DNA from: Streptomyces himalayensis subsp. himalayensis
GTDB taxonomy: Bacteria > Actinomycetota > Actinomycetes > Streptomycetales > Streptomycetaceae
Assembly (NCBI RefSeq): GCF_013778455.1
Contig: NZ_JACEHE010000001.1
Location: 62,001-126,000, forward strand
Direction of reading: 5' to 3'
Length of the DNA: 64,000 nucleotides
A program made the translations under genes and the position numbers. Under the pieces are notes generated by a model, which was given only the letters and a program-made list of their open reading frames with translations, was not told the origin of the DNA and made no database searches. Shown one piece after another: positions 1-8,588 of the stretch. Positions within the stretch are counted from its first letter, which is position 1. Every line of letters begins with the position of its first letter.

Positions 1-263
1 GTGTACAGCGGCCATCCGGTCTTCTCGCCCGTCGCCGCGTATCCGGCGCCGGCGGGCGGTACACGGGCGCCGAGATATCCGTTGCCCACGTACGCGTGGT
101 ACGAGTCGTCCGGATCGATCCGGTGCGCCGTGGGCGCCCAGCCGGACGAGGGCTCGCAGACGCCGACGGGGCGCGGGCCCTCGGCGTGCGCGGCGGGTGG
201 CGGCAGGATCAGGGCGGCCGTGGCGAACGAGGCGATGAGCGGGTGGGTACGCGAGACGTTCAC
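1..263 (-). CDS. secreted glycoside hydrolase family 65-like protein, N-terminal part only
   Basis: Only about 87 N-terminal residues are inside the window; the gene runs leftwards off the edge. The GTG at 261-263 opens a Sec-type signal peptide (MNVSRTHPLIASF, then a hydrophobic run ending PPPAAHAEG). After it comes YVGNGYLGARVPPAGAGY, which resembles the N-terminal NGYLG signature of family 65 glycosidases/phosphorylases (trehalose, maltose or kojibiose type). Being secreted, it would act on an extracellular disaccharide, but the substrate cannot be read from this fragment. It lies about 95 bases downstream of the threonine-synthase-like gene on the same strand. A G-rich stretch sits directly before the GTG as a possible SD. 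The catalytic domain is outside the window. Confidence 0.7.
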   Translation of the reverse strand, partial: MNVSRTHPLIASFATAALILPPPAAHAEGPRPVGVCEPSSGWAPTAHRIDPDDSYHAYVGNGYLGARVPPAGAGYAATGEKTGWPLY

Positions 264-358
264 CCCCCGACGATGCGCCGGTGCCGTGCCGCCGCCCGGC
301 GCACGGCACGCGGGTGTCCCTCGGATGGGGGAACCGGCTCCGGTGGGAAACCCGCCCC

Positions 359-1474
359 TCACGCCCCGGACGAGGCCGCGAGCCCCGACTTCAGGCCCGC
401 CCCGCACAGCGGCACCACCGCCGTACGGTCCCCGAGCGCCCCCTCCCGTACCGCCGCCCAGCACACGGCGGACGTCGACTCCACATAGAGCCCCCGCGAC
501 GCCAGATCGAGCTGTGCGTGCCGGATCTGGTCCTCCGTGACCGTCAGGAACGTACCGCCCGAGTCCCTTACGGCACGCAGGATCTGCCGCGCCCGCGGCG
601 GGCGCGGAATCGCGATGCCTTCGGCGAGGGTGTCGGCGGCCGGGGTCTCCTCCACGAGATCGTCGGCGTCCGCACGCCAGGCCGCGGCGAGCGGGGCGAC
701 CGCCGCGGCCTGCACCGCCCACAGCGCGGGACGCCGGTCGAGCAACCCGGCGCCGTACAGCTCGGCGACGGCGAGGGCGGCGCCCAGCAGCAGCGTGCCG
801 TTGCCTGCGGGCACCACCAGCACCTGGGGCAGCCGCCCGCCGAGGTCCTCCCACAGCTCGTGGACATAGGTCTTGGTGCCGTGCAGGAAGTACGGGTTGT
901 AGGCGTGGCTCGCATAGAACGCGTCCGGGTCGTCGGCCACCTCGCGCGCCACCGCCGCCGTCGCCTCACGTCGGCCGCGGACGACCTCCACGCGCGCGCC
1001 GTGCGCTCCGATCTGCTCCAGCTTCTTCGATGACGTACCGAACGGGACGTACACCGTGCAGGGCAGCGCGGCGCGGGCGCAGTACGCCGCGACCGCCGTG
1101 CCCGCGTTGCCGCTGCTGTCGGCGATGACGCGCGACGGCCGCAGCCTGAGCGCCAGTTCGGCGAGCATGACGGCGCCGCGGTCCTTGAACGACAGGGTCG
1201 GCATCAGATAGTCGAGTTTCGCCGAAATACCGTCCTTCAGGGCCACAAGCGGCGTCCGGCCCTCGCCGAGGGAGACCGAGGGCGTGGCCAGCGGCAGCAC
1301 CTCGGCGTACCGCCACAGCGAATTCACGCGCCCGGTCAGCGATTTCAGCGGCGCGGGCGTGGGCGAGAAGTCCAGGTCGAGAGGGCCGCGGCAGAGCGGG
1401 CAACACCAGGCGAGCGACCCCGCGGGCACGCGCGTGCCGTCGGTCGGGCAGAAGGAGTCCGGCAGTGGCGTCAT
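359..1474 (-). CDS. PLP-dependent threonine synthase-like enzyme
   Basis: 371 aa, fold-type II PLP enzyme. The motif LSFKDRGA places the Schiff-base lysine at about K97. The N-terminus carries a zinc-ribbon-like cysteine set (C9, C24, C25, C28) seen in some threonine synthase homologues, and SSGNAGTAVAAY (about 120-131) is a typical phosphate-binding serine/asparagine loop. Family members convert O-phosphohomoserine to threonine, or act as related beta/gamma-eliminating enzymes. Whether this is the housekeeping thrC or a paralogue is not decidable here: no hom or thrB gene is adjacent. No clear SD precedes the ATG; a TAGCCT hexamer only a few bases upstream suggests a leaderless or short-leader transcript. 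Confidence 0.8.
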   Translation of the reverse strand: MTPLPDSFCPTDGTRVPAGSLAWCCPLCRGPLDLDFSPTPAPLKSLTGRVNSLWRYAEVLPLATPSVSLGEGRTPLVALKDGISAKLDYLMPTLSFKDRGAVMLAELALRLRPSRVIADSSGNAGTAVAAYCARAALPCTVYVPFGTSSKKLEQIGAHGARVEVVRGRREATAAVAREVADDPDAFYASHAYNPYFLHGTKTYVHELWEDLGGRLPQVLVVPAGNGTLLLGAALAVAELYGAGLLDRRPALWAVQAAAVAPLAAAWRADADDLVEETPAADTLAEGIAIPRPPRARQILRAVRDSGGTFLTVTEDQIRHAQLDLASRGLYVESTSAVCWAAVREGALGDRTAVVPLCGAGLKSGLAASSGA

Positions 1475-1690
1475 GGAATCAGGCTAGATTGTGCTGTTTG
1501 GTGACGTTGTGTCATGGCCGCCGCGCCCCTGCCAATCGGTCCGCAACCACCCGGCCGCCCAGGAGCCGGGTTCCATCACGGCGACCGCGCTCCACCGCCG
1601 GTGGCCCGCTGCCCCTACGATGCGCCAAGTCGTACGCACGCACGTTCTGCACGCACGTGCTCCGTGTTCTGGCAGAGGAGCAAGCAACTC

Positions 1691-3040
1691 GTGGACATAC
1701 CGCCGCCGCCCCGCCCCGGCGGCCCCCAGCAGCCGCCAGAGAACCCTTACGCCCCTCCGGGGCAGAGCCCCAACGGCGAGAACCGGCACGGCGAGAACCG
1801 GTACGGCGAGCCGCCGTACGGCGGGCCCCCGTACGGCGAGAACCCGTACGGCGAGTACCCCGCCACCCCACCCATGGGCGCCCAGCCCCCCGCCGGCGCC
1901 CAGCCTCCCCTGGCGGCCCAGCCCCTTCCCCCGTACCAGCCCTGGCCGCAGCCGCCGTACTTCGCGCCCGTCCCACCGCCCGCCCAGCCGCCCGCCCAGC
2001 CGCCCGTCAACGGGCTCGCCATCGCGGCCCTCGTGCTCGGCATCCTCTGCTTCTTGCCCGCCGTCGGTCTGGTCCTCGGCCTGGTCGCGCTGGCGCAGAT
2101 CAAAAAGCGGGGCGAGCGCGGCAAGGGCATGGCCGTCGCCGGGACGGCCATGTCCGGGCTCGGCGTGGTGCTGCTGGTCCTCTCCCTCGTCACAGGCGCC
2201 GTGAGCGACTTCGCCGACGGATTCCGCGACGCCGCCCGGGAGTCGAGCGAGAACGGCGGCACGTTCTCGCTCGACAAGGGCCGGTGCTTCGACTCGCTCG
2301 GCGACTCGCTCGAAGGCACGGCGTACGACGTGGACGAGGTGCCGTGCTCGGGCGGGCACGACGGCGAGGTGTTCGCGACCTTCCGGATGACCGGTGGAAC
2401 GTACCCCGGCGACAGCCGGATCACCGAGGTCGCCGACGAGAAGTGCTACGCGCTCCAGGACTCCTACGTGATGGACACCTGGGCGATGCCGGACGACGTC
2501 GACGTCTACTACTTCACGCCCACCCGCGAGAGCTGGGGGATCGGCGACCGCGAGATCACCTGCTTCTTCGGCAGCACGGACGAGGGTGGCACCCTGAAGG
2601 GCTCGCTGCGCCGCGACGAGACGACCCTCGACGACGACCAGATCGCCTATCTGCAGGCGGCCAACGTCCTGAACGCCGCGTACGCCTCGGCACCCGAGGA
2701 GGAGTACGTCGACGACGATCTGCCCGGCCACAAGCGATGGGCGGGCCGGGTGTCGTCGGCGCTCGCCGACGAGGCGCGCGGGCTGCGCTCGCACGACTGG
2801 CCGGCCACGGCGGACAACCAGGTCGCCGCGCTCCTGCGCGACATCGAGGCGGCCCGGAAGCACTGGGCCCTGGCCGCGCGCGCCACCGACGCGGACACCT
2901 TCTACGTGCATTACGTGGCCGGGGACAAGCTCCTCGGCCACGAGAAGGCGATTGCGGTGCGCAAGGCTCTGGGGCTCGAAACGACGCTGAGCGATGAGGC
3001 GCCGGGCGGGAGCGGCACGGAAACCGGCGCCGAGGTGTGA
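1691..3040 (+). CDS. DUF4190 membrane protein with septum-formation-like extracellular domain
   Basis: About 449 aa. The GTG at 1691 is chosen because GAGGAG lies 10 bases upstream and the protein then begins VDIPPPPRPGGP; the open frame further upstream is not protein-like. Residues 1-100 are Pro/Tyr/Gly-rich with five 15-bp repeats. A DUF4190-type two-helix hairpin follows (about 107-170, GLAIAALVLGILCFLPAVG and MAVAGTAMSGLGVVLLVLS). The outside part (about 195 onward) has the cysteine pattern KGRCFD...VPCSGGHDGEV...EKCY...ITCFF of the actinobacterial septum-formation family. Function is unknown; a membrane-anchored envelope role is the inference. It is divergent from the threonine-synthase-like gene. 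Confidence 0.75.
   Translation: MDIPPPPRPGGPQQPPENPYAPPGQSPNGENRHGENRYGEPPYGGPPYGENPYGEYPATPPMGAQPPAGAQPPLAAQPLPPYQPWPQPPYFAPVPPPAQPPAQPPVNGLAIAALVLGILCFLPAVGLVLGLVALAQIKKRGERGKGMAVAGTAMSGLGVVLLVLSLVTGAVSDFADGFRDAARESSENGGTFSLDKGRCFDSLGDSLEGTAYDVDEVPCSGGHDGEVFATFRMTGGTYPGDSRITEVADEKCYALQDSYVMDTWAMPDDVDVYYFTPTRESWGIGDREITCFFGSTDEGGTLKGSLRRDETTLDDDQIAYLQAANVLNAAYASAPEEEYVDDDLPGHKRWAGRVSSALADEARGLRSHDWPATADNQVAALLRDIEAARKHWALAARATDADTFYVHYVAGDKLLGHEKAIAVRKALGLETTLSDEAPGGSGTETGAEV
1778..1852 (+). repeat. five 15-bp in-frame tandem repeats
   Basis: Five successive 15-bp units, each ending in a TACGGC- or CACGGC-like sequence, encode GENRH, GENRY, GEPPY, GGPPY and GENPY style pentapeptides in the disordered N-terminal tail of the DUF4190 protein. 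Slippage between units would keep the frame, so length variation between strains is likely. Confidence 0.8.
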
Positions 3041-3148
3041 GCGGGCACGCGACACGGAAGTCTCGCCCTGATCGCTGCGCTCCGGAGACGGCCCGGAAAG
3101 CTCCTGCGTAAAACGCAGGCCATCACAGTGAGTGATTCTTTGGCCCTT

Positions 3149-3165
3149 GGTTGCGGCCAACAACC
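3149..3165. promoter_or_regulatory. inverted repeat upstream of the GntR gene, possible operator
   Basis: GGTTG-N7-CAACC lies about 50 bases before the GntR start, and a further GGTTG follows closely. Another 7-bp inverted repeat (CCTGCGT AAA ACGCAGG) lies at 3103-3119. GntR/HutC regulators usually bind short palindromes near their own promoter, so either could be the operator; this is inference from position only. Confidence 0.35.
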
Positions 3166-3212
3166 GACGGTTGCCAGGCTGTTGCTGTCTGTCAATCTGA
3201 GGGGAGTGGCAC

Positions 3213-3965
3213 GTGACCTTCGGTGAGCAGCCGGCCTATCTGCGCGTCGCGGGCGATCTGAGAAAGAAGATCGTCAACGGCTCGCTGCCGCCGCACACCC
3301 GGCTGCCGTCCCAGGCCCGGATCCGCGAGGAGTACGGCGTCTCGGACACCGTCGCGCTGGAGGCCCGCAAGGTGCTGATGGCCGAAGGGCTCGTCGAGGG
3401 CCGCTCGGGATCCGGCACCTATGTGCGCGAGCGGCCCGTGCCGCGCCGTATCGCCCGCTCCGGATTCCGGCCGCCGAGCGGCGCCAGCCCCTTCCGTCAG
3501 GAGCAGGCCGACGCTGCGGCGCGCGGCACCTGGGAGTCCCAAAGCGCACAGGCGGAGGCGAGCGCCGCGATCGCCGAGCGCCTCGCGGTCGCATCCGGCG
3601 ACCGCGTGATGTGCACGAAGTACGTCTTCCGGGACGCGGGCGAGGCGATGATGCTCTCCACGTCCTGGGAGCCCCTCGCCCTCACGGGGCGCACGCCGGT
3701 CATGCTCCCCGAAGAGGGCCCACTCGGCGGCATGGGAGTGGCCGAGCGCATGGCGGCGATCGACCTGGTCGTGGACAACGTGACGGAGGAGGTCGGCGCG
3801 CGCCCGGGGCTGGCGGAGGAGCTCCAGGCGCTCGGCGGGGTCCCCGGCCATGTCGTGATCGTCATCCAGCGGACGTACTTCGCATCGGGGCGACCGGTCG
3901 AAACGGCGGACATCGTCGTGCCGGCCGACCGGTACCGCATCGCGTATCACCTGCCGGTGAAGTGA
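3213..3965 (+). CDS. GntR-family (HutC/UTRA subfamily) transcriptional regulator
   Basis: 250 aa. The N-terminal winged helix (about 8-72) contains YLRVAGDLRKKIVNGSLPP and LPSQARIREEYGVSD, followed by the family wing GLVEGRSGSGTYVRE. The C-terminal part (about 90-248) matches the UTRA ligand-binding fold, ending in a strand like YFASGRPVETADIVVPADRY. The GTG start has GAGGGGAG 6-7 bases upstream. Regulators of this type respond to a small metabolite and often control themselves or adjacent transporters; neither neighbour here suggests the ligand. It is followed by a strong hairpin and appears monocistronic. Confidence 0.9.
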   Translation: MTFGEQPAYLRVAGDLRKKIVNGSLPPHTRLPSQARIREEYGVSDTVALEARKVLMAEGLVEGRSGSGTYVRERPVPRRIARSGFRPPSGASPFRQEQADAAARGTWESQSAQAEASAAIAERLAVASGDRVMCTKYVFRDAGEAMMLSTSWEPLALTGRTPVMLPEEGPLGGMGVAERMAAIDLVVDNVTEEVGARPGLAEELQALGGVPGHVVIVIQRTYFASGRPVETADIVVPADRYRIAYHLPVK

Positions 3966-4015
3966 GAGGGGCCTCGGTCCGGGCCGTTCCGCCCGACTGA
4001 GAGGGGGCGTGAGAG

Positions 4016-4053
4016 GGGGCGCATCCTGCGGGATGCGCCCCTTCTGACGTTTT
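4016..4053 (+). terminator. intrinsic-type terminator after the GntR gene
   Basis: Perfect 11-bp inverted repeat GGGGCGCATCC / GGATGCGCCCC (4016-4026 and 4031-4041, 4-base loop) followed by TTCTGACGTTTT. Confidence 0.75.
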
Positions 4054-4220
4054 GCCACCTGCTCCGATGCCCTTCAACTGTGGCTGGTTGCGTACCTCTT
4101 TGTGAAAACCCGTATCCGCTGCGTGAAGGTCGGGCGTAGGCTCAGGCATATGCGGATTGCGGTTTCCTTAGAGAGCGGGGCAGGGCAGGCGGCGGTGGCG
4201 AGAAGAGGAGGAGGGGCGCG

Positions 4221-4427
4221 ATGAACGACAGCATGGCGACACTCCCATGGCTCGTCATACGCCAGGACGACAACGGCAACCGCTATCGCGTGGGCAGGTA
4301 CGCGACCAGGGCGGAGGCCCAGAAGATCGCCGACAGTCTCGACGGCCGCGGGCACAAGCAGCTCTACTGGGTCGAGCGGATCGGCCAGAACGGCGTGTCG
4401 GACCGCGACCAGAACGGTATGCGCTGA
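4221..4427 (+). CDS. small SPOR-domain-like protein
   Basis: 68 aa starting MNDSMATLPWLVIRQDDNGN. Its sequence RYRVGRYATRAEAQKIADSL is the SPOR-type beta-alpha unit that in other bacteria binds denuded glycan strands at the septum. Short stand-alone SPOR-like proteins without signal peptide or membrane segment are common in Streptomyces, so glycan binding is not assured. A strong SD (GAGGAGGGG) lies about 6 bases before the ATG. The stop codon falls inside a 25-bp tandem duplication. Confidence 0.75.
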   Translation: MNDSMATLPWLVIRQDDNGNRYRVGRYATRAEAQKIADSLDGRGHKQLYWVERIGQNGVSDRDQNGMR

Positions 4428-4460
4428 TCGCGACCGGAACGGTATGCGCTGACCGCGACC
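4405..4460 (+). repeat. 25-bp tandem duplication across a stop codon
   Basis: Two near-identical 25-bp units (4405-4429, 4430-4454; 2 mismatches) plus 6 bases of a third. Each contains AACGGTATGCGCTGA, so the C-terminus NGMR-stop of the SPOR protein is copied directly behind itself. Confidence 0.85.
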
Positions 4461-4525
4461 TGTCGTTCCTGCCGTGCAGGCAGCCCACATGAACGCGCAC
4501 TGCCGGCTCCCGTAGGCTCCGGCGC

Positions 4526-4939
4526 ATGAGCGAACGGATCGTGGTGGTCGGCGCCGCCCTGTACGACCGGGGACGCCTGCTGGCCGCGCGCCGAAGTGCG
4601 CCCCCCGAACTCGCCGGCCGCTGGGAACTGCCGGGCGGCAAGGTCGAGCCCGGCGAGCTTCCCGAGCAGGCGCTCGTGCGCGAACTGCGCGAGGAGCTGG
4701 GTGTCGAGACGGAGGCGGTGGCGCGCGTGCCCGGCGAGTGGCCGCTGAAGCCGGGGTACGCGCTGCAGGTGTGGACCGCGCGCCTGGTCTCCGGGGAGCC
4801 GGAAGCCCTCCAGGACCACGACGACCTTCGCTGGCTCGGCCCCGACGAGATCTGGGACGTGCCCTGGCTGGACGCGGACGTCCCCGCGGTCAAGGAGACG
4901 ACGCGGCGCCGCGCGGCCCAGCGATCTCCGGGCGCCTGA
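4526..4939 (+). CDS. Nudix hydrolase, MutT / 8-oxo-dGTP diphosphatase-like
   Basis: 137 aa. It contains a full Nudix box from G38 (GGKVEPGE, then [12 protein letters not shown]) preceded by GRWELP, the arrangement of the MutT (CTP pyrophosphohydrolase / 8-oxo-dGTPase) group. It would hydrolyse oxidised or non-canonical nucleoside triphosphates. No SD is visible; a TAGGCT -10-like hexamer ends about 8 bases before the ATG, which fits a leaderless transcript. It stands alone on the plus strand. Confidence 0.88.
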   Translation: MSERIVVVGAALYDRGRLLAARRSAPPELAGRWELPGGKVEPGELPEQALVRELREELGVETEAVARVPGEWPLKPGYALQVWTARLVSGEPEALQDHDDLRWLGPDEIWDVPWLDADVPAVKETTRRRAAQRSPGA

Positions 4940-5135
4940 CGCGGCTCCCTGCGGGAGAGTCCCACCGGAATCCCGGCCGATCGCCCCGTCGCCGTGCCGC
5001 GCCGAATCGCCGGAAACCACCGCCGTATGGACGCCGTACAGAAGACGCGGCGCACGCTTGCCGGGGCATCTCGGCGGGGATGCCCAGTACGTGGTAATGC
5101 GCCAGAGGTACCGGGTATGGGGTGGGTGAACCCCT

Positions 5136-5600
5136 ATGAACGGCCCCACGGAACCGGACGGCAATCCCTCGTCGCCCCAGTTCGTCTTGGAAGTGGTCGG
5201 CGTGAGCGGCGACTCCGACGGCGACTGCGCCGAGTGGACCTTCCCTGCGCAGCCCGGCGCCGTACGCACCGCCCGGGCCCTCGTCCGCAAACGGCTGGCC
5301 GACTGGGGACTCGACGCCCTCGGTGACATCGCCGCCCTGCTCGTCAGCGAGCTGGTGACCAATTCCCTGCGCTACGCCTCCGGTCCCATAGGCGTGCGAC
5401 TGGTGCGGCTCGCGTCCATTGGTGCCCTGCTCGTCGAGGTCTCCGACCCGCTTCCGGATCCGCCGCACACGCGCCCCGCAGCACCCGACGACGAGGGGGG
5501 CCGCGGACTCCAGCTGGTGGCGCGCACGGCGCGCCGCTGGGGCACGCGGCGGGGCGAACGCGGCAAGACGGTGTGGTTCGAACTGCCGCTGCCGGGTTAG
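5136..5600 (+). CDS. RsbW-like ATP-binding (anti-sigma regulatory) protein
   Basis: 154 aa, a single HATPase_c_2 domain. N box LLVSELVTNSLRYA (about 69-82), then a VSDP-type turn in place of a canonical DxG, a G2-like GGRGLQLV and the C-terminal strand KTVWFELPLP. Proteins of this class bind ATP and act as serine kinases or sequesters of anti-sigma antagonists; many Streptomyces paralogues lack an adjacent sigma gene, as here. The domain closely resembles the C-terminal domain of the SpoIIE protein encoded next to it, suggesting a shared partner or a duplication. Confidence 0.85.
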   Translation: MNGPTEPDGNPSSPQFVLEVVGVSGDSDGDCAEWTFPAQPGAVRTARALVRKRLADWGLDALGDIAALLVSELVTNSLRYASGPIGVRLVRLASIGALLVEVSDPLPDPPHTRPAAPDDEGGRGLQLVARTARRWGTRRGERGKTVWFELPLPG

Positions 5601-5602
5601 TG

Positions 5603-5619
5603 CACCGGTCAAGCCGGTG
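5603..5619 (+). terminator. weak hairpin after the RsbW-like gene
   Basis: CACCGG TCAAG CCGGTG directly follows the stop codon. It is short and lacks a T run, so only weak termination is likely. Confidence 0.35.
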
Positions 5620-5837
5620 AGAAGACGGTGAGGAGACAGTAGAGCTGGTCAGGGCGTTCTGGGCTGGTCGGGCGGATCGAACAGGTTCAAACCCGTACGG
5701 ACGTTACGGACCAAAAATCGTCGAGACCGTGCTGTGATCGTGAACGCCGTGTCGTGTGGCTCCGTAGTGCTGGATACTGCGGGCAGCCGCCTCCGGTGAC
5801 CGGTGCCGGACGCGGTGAGCTGGAGGGGACGGTTCGC

Positions 5838-8519
5838 GTGAGCGAGAAACCAGCGAAGGCCACGGCGTCCGAGGACCCGTCGGGCGACGCGACATGGCAG
5901 AGCAGTCCACCCGGTTCGATCTACGACTACATCAAGGTCGCCTCGTTCTCGATCGGCCCCGATGGCCTGATCGACCAGTGGAGCCGACGCGCCGAGCAGC
6001 TCTTCGGCCTGTCTGCCAGGGATGCCGTGGGCAAGGACCCCATCGAGGCGTTCGTGCCGGACGACCTGCGGGAAAGCGGTCGCCGCAAGATGGCGGAGAT
6101 ACTCGACGGCCGCGAGTGGACGGGCGCCGTCCCGTTCCGTCTGCCGGCCCAGCGGCGCGGCGACAGCGATGCAGGCCAGGTCGGCGGTGTGGACAGCGAT
6201 GCCGGTTCGGGCAGGGCGACCGGTCCGGGCGCCGCCGCCGGTGGCGACAGCACCACCCGTAAGGGCCGTGCCTACGGTGCTGACGGGATCGCCGAGATCT
6301 ATGTGATGCCCACCGAGACGGAGTCCGGCGAACAGGCCGCCGTCTGCATCGTCGTCGACGTCCGGACGCTGCGCCGCATCGAGACGGATCTCGCCGCCTC
6401 GCAGGCGATTTTCGGCCAATCTCCGTTCGGCTTCCTGCTGCTCGACACGGATCTGCGGGTCCGGCGGGTCAACAAGCGCTTCGCCACGGTCTTCGGCGGC
6501 GACGTCGACCACCACCGCGGACGAGGCGTCCACGACTATCTGCCGCGCCCCGAGGCCGACCGCGTGACCGCCACCCTGCGCCGCGTCCTGGAGACCGGCG
6601 AGGCCGTCACCGAGATGCTGATCACCGGCACCGTCCCCGGCTCGCTGGAGCGGCGCCACTGGTCCATCAACCTCTACCGCGTGCACAGCGGAACGGGCCG
6701 GCCGATCGGGATCGCCTGGCTCGGCACCGACGTCACCGCCCGCCGCGCCGCCGCACGCGAGGCCGCCCACGCCCGCCGTAACCTCGCCCTGCTGAACGAG
6801 GCCGGCGCCCGCATCGGCAACTCCCTCGATCTGGAGACCACCGCCCGCGAACTCCTCGACGTCACCGTCCCGGGCTTCTGCGACCTTGCCTCGGTCGACC
6901 TCTACCAAGGTCTTCTCGAAGGCGACGAGACGCCGACCGGGGTCTGGGGCACGACGTCGCGGCGGGAGTCCGCGACCGGCAGCGCCGCACTGCGCCGCGT
7001 CGCCTTCGCGAGCGCCGTCGCCGACACGCCGTACATGGCGGGACCCGCGCCCGTCGCCGCGGGAGCCGTACACCACTACCCCTTCAACTCGGCCCACGCC
7101 GAAGCCCTGCGCACGGCCCGCCCCCAGCTCGTCCCCGCCGAGGACGGGAACCTCATACAGTCCACGCTCGCCGTGCCGATGGTCGCCCACGACACCGTCG
7201 TCGGCCTCGCCCAGTTCTCCCGTACGAAGGGCAGCGAGCCGTTCGGCGAACGGGACCGGGCCCTCGCCGTCGAACTCGCCGCGCGCGCCGCCGTCTGTAT
7301 CGACAACGCCCGTCTCTACCGCCGCGAGCACCAGCGCGCCCTGATCCTGCAGCGCTCGCTCCTCCCGCCAGGCGCCCCCGAGGCGGCCGGGCTCGACATC
7401 GCCTGCCGCTATCTGCCGGGCAACGCCGCCACCGAGGTCGGCGGCGACTGGTTCGACGTCATCGAACTGCCCGGCCACCGCACGGCGCTCGTCGTCGGCG
7501 ACGTCATGGGCCGCGGTCTGCGCGCCGCCGTGGCGATGGGCGAACTCCGCACGGCCGTACGCACCTTGGCGCTGCTCGACCTGGAACCGGCGGAGGTGCT
7601 CTCCGCGCTGGACGAGATCGCCCGCGGACTGGGCACCCCCGGTGGCGTCCGGCAGGCCACACGCGCGGCACGCCAGTCCCAGCACGCCGACCTCTCCGAG
7701 GTCTACCTCGCCACCTGCGTGTACGCGGTCTACGACTCCGTAACGCGCCGCTGCACCTTCGCCAACGCCGGCCATCTCCCGCCGGCCCTCGTCGAGCCCG
7801 GCGAGCCGGCCCTCATGCTCGACGTACCGCCGGGCATGCCGCTCGGCGTCGGCGGCGAACCGTTCGAGGAGGTCGAGGTCGAGCTTCCCGAAGGCGCCAT
7901 GCTCGCCCTCTACACCGACGGGCTCGTCGAGTCCCGCGACCATCCGCTCGACGAGGGCCTGCAGGCCCTGCTCGGCGCCCTCGCCGATCCCGGTCCGGCT
8001 CTCGAGGACGTCTGCGACCACGTCCTGGGCGCCCTCGACACCCACCACGGCGAGGACGACATCGCGCTGCTCATGGCCCGCGTCCAGGGCCTGCCCGCGG
8101 ACGCCGTCGGCGACTGGACGCTGCCGCGCGAACCGCGCAGCGTCGGCCGGGCCCGCGAGTACGCCCGCGCCCAGCTGCTGTCCTGGGACCTCGAGCCCCT
8201 GATCGACACCACGGAACTGCTGGTCAGTGAGCTGGTGACCAACGCCCTGCGCTACGGCGAGGGCGAGATCAGACTCCGGCTGCTGCTCGACCGTACGCTC
8301 GTGTGCGAGGTGTGGGACGCCGGACTCGTCCAGCCGCGCCGCCGCAGAGCGCGCGTCACGGACGAGGGCGGCCGCGGACTGCAGCTCGTCGGGCTGCTGA
8401 GCGCGTCGTGGGGCTCACGGCGGACGCACCGAGGCAAGACGGTGTGGTTCGAACTGCCGCTGCCCGACGGGGACTCGGGGCCGGGGGATCCTACGGAGGC
8501 TCTGCTCAGCCTCTTCTGA
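5838..8519 (+). CDS. PAS-PAS-GAF-SpoIIE phosphatase-HATPase regulator
   Basis: 893 aa from GTG 5838, chosen for GGAGGGG about 7 bases upstream. Domain order: PAS (about 29-140, IKVASFSIGPDGLIDQWSR), PAS (about 190-310, SPFGFLLLDTDLRVRRVNKR), GAF (about 318-493), PP2C/SpoIIE phosphatase (about 505-750) with EVGGDWFDVIEL, VVGDVMGRGLRAA and HHGEDDIALL metal ligands, then an RsbW-type HATPase (about 758-893: LLVSELVTNALRYG, GGRGLQLV, KTVWFELPLP). Combining kinase and phosphatase in one chain implies control of an STAS antagonist in a partner-switching circuit, with PAS/GAF sensing the input. A poorly conserved Gly/Ala stretch (about 120-150) joins the first PAS to the rest. It is convergent with pspA. 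Confidence 0.9.
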   Translation: MSEKPAKATASEDPSGDATWQSSPPGSIYDYIKVASFSIGPDGLIDQWSRRAEQLFGLSARDAVGKDPIEAFVPDDLRESGRRKMAEILDGREWTGAVPFRLPAQRRGDSDAGQVGGVDSDAGSGRATGPGAAAGGDSTTRKGRAYGADGIAEIYVMPTETESGEQAAVCIVVDVRTLRRIETDLAASQAIFGQSPFGFLLLDTDLRVRRVNKRFATVFGGDVDHHRGRGVHDYLPRPEADRVTATLRRVLETGEAVTEMLITGTVPGSLERRHWSINLYRVHSGTGRPIGIAWLGTDVTARRAAAREAAHARRNLALLNEAGARIGNSLDLETTARELLDVTVPGFCDLASVDLYQGLLEGDETPTGVWGTTSRRESATGSAALRRVAFASAVADTPYMAGPAPVAAGAVHHYPFNSAHAEALRTARPQLVPAEDGNLIQSTLAVPMVAHDTVVGLAQFSRTKGSEPFGERDRALAVELAARAAVCIDNARLYRREHQRALILQRSLLPPGAPEAAGLDIACRYLPGNAATEVGGDWFDVIELPGHRTALVVGDVMGRGLRAAVAMGELRTAVRTLALLDLEPAEVLSALDEIARGLGTPGGVRQATRAARQSQHADLSEVYLATCVYAVYDSVTRRCTFANAGHLPPALVEPGEPALMLDVPPGMPLGVGGEPFEEVEVELPEGAMLALYTDGLVESRDHPLDEGLQALLGALADPGPALEDVCDHVLGALDTHHGEDDIALLMARVQGLPADAVGDWTLPREPRSVGRAREYARAQLLSWDLEPLIDTTELLVSELVTNALRYGEGEIRLRLLLDRTLVCEVWDAGLVQPRRRRARVTDEGGRGLQLVGLLSASWGSRRTHRGKTVWFELPLPDGDSGPGDPTEALLSLF

Positions 8520-8528
8520 GGCCGACCT

Positions 8529-8588
8529 GGTTCGGGCCGCGGTTCAGGCCGCGGTTCACGCCGCCGTTCAGGCCGCGGCTCAGGCGTG
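8529..8588 (+). repeat. five 12-bp tandem repeats between convergent genes
   Basis: Five consecutive units of the form GGTTCAGGCCGC with 1-3 mismatches fill the gap between the SpoIIE stop and the 3' end of pspA. The last unit overlaps the pspA stop codon. Confidence 0.8.

Noticed and set aside
1484..3163. 559-aa open frame on the minus strand
   Set aside because: Antisense to the DUF4190 gene; Arg/Val/Gly-rich translation without motifs, a usual GC-rich shadow.
5649..8048. 799-aa open frame on the minus strand
   Set aside because: Antisense to the SpoIIE-type gene, whose domains are all recognisable; the antisense translation has none.
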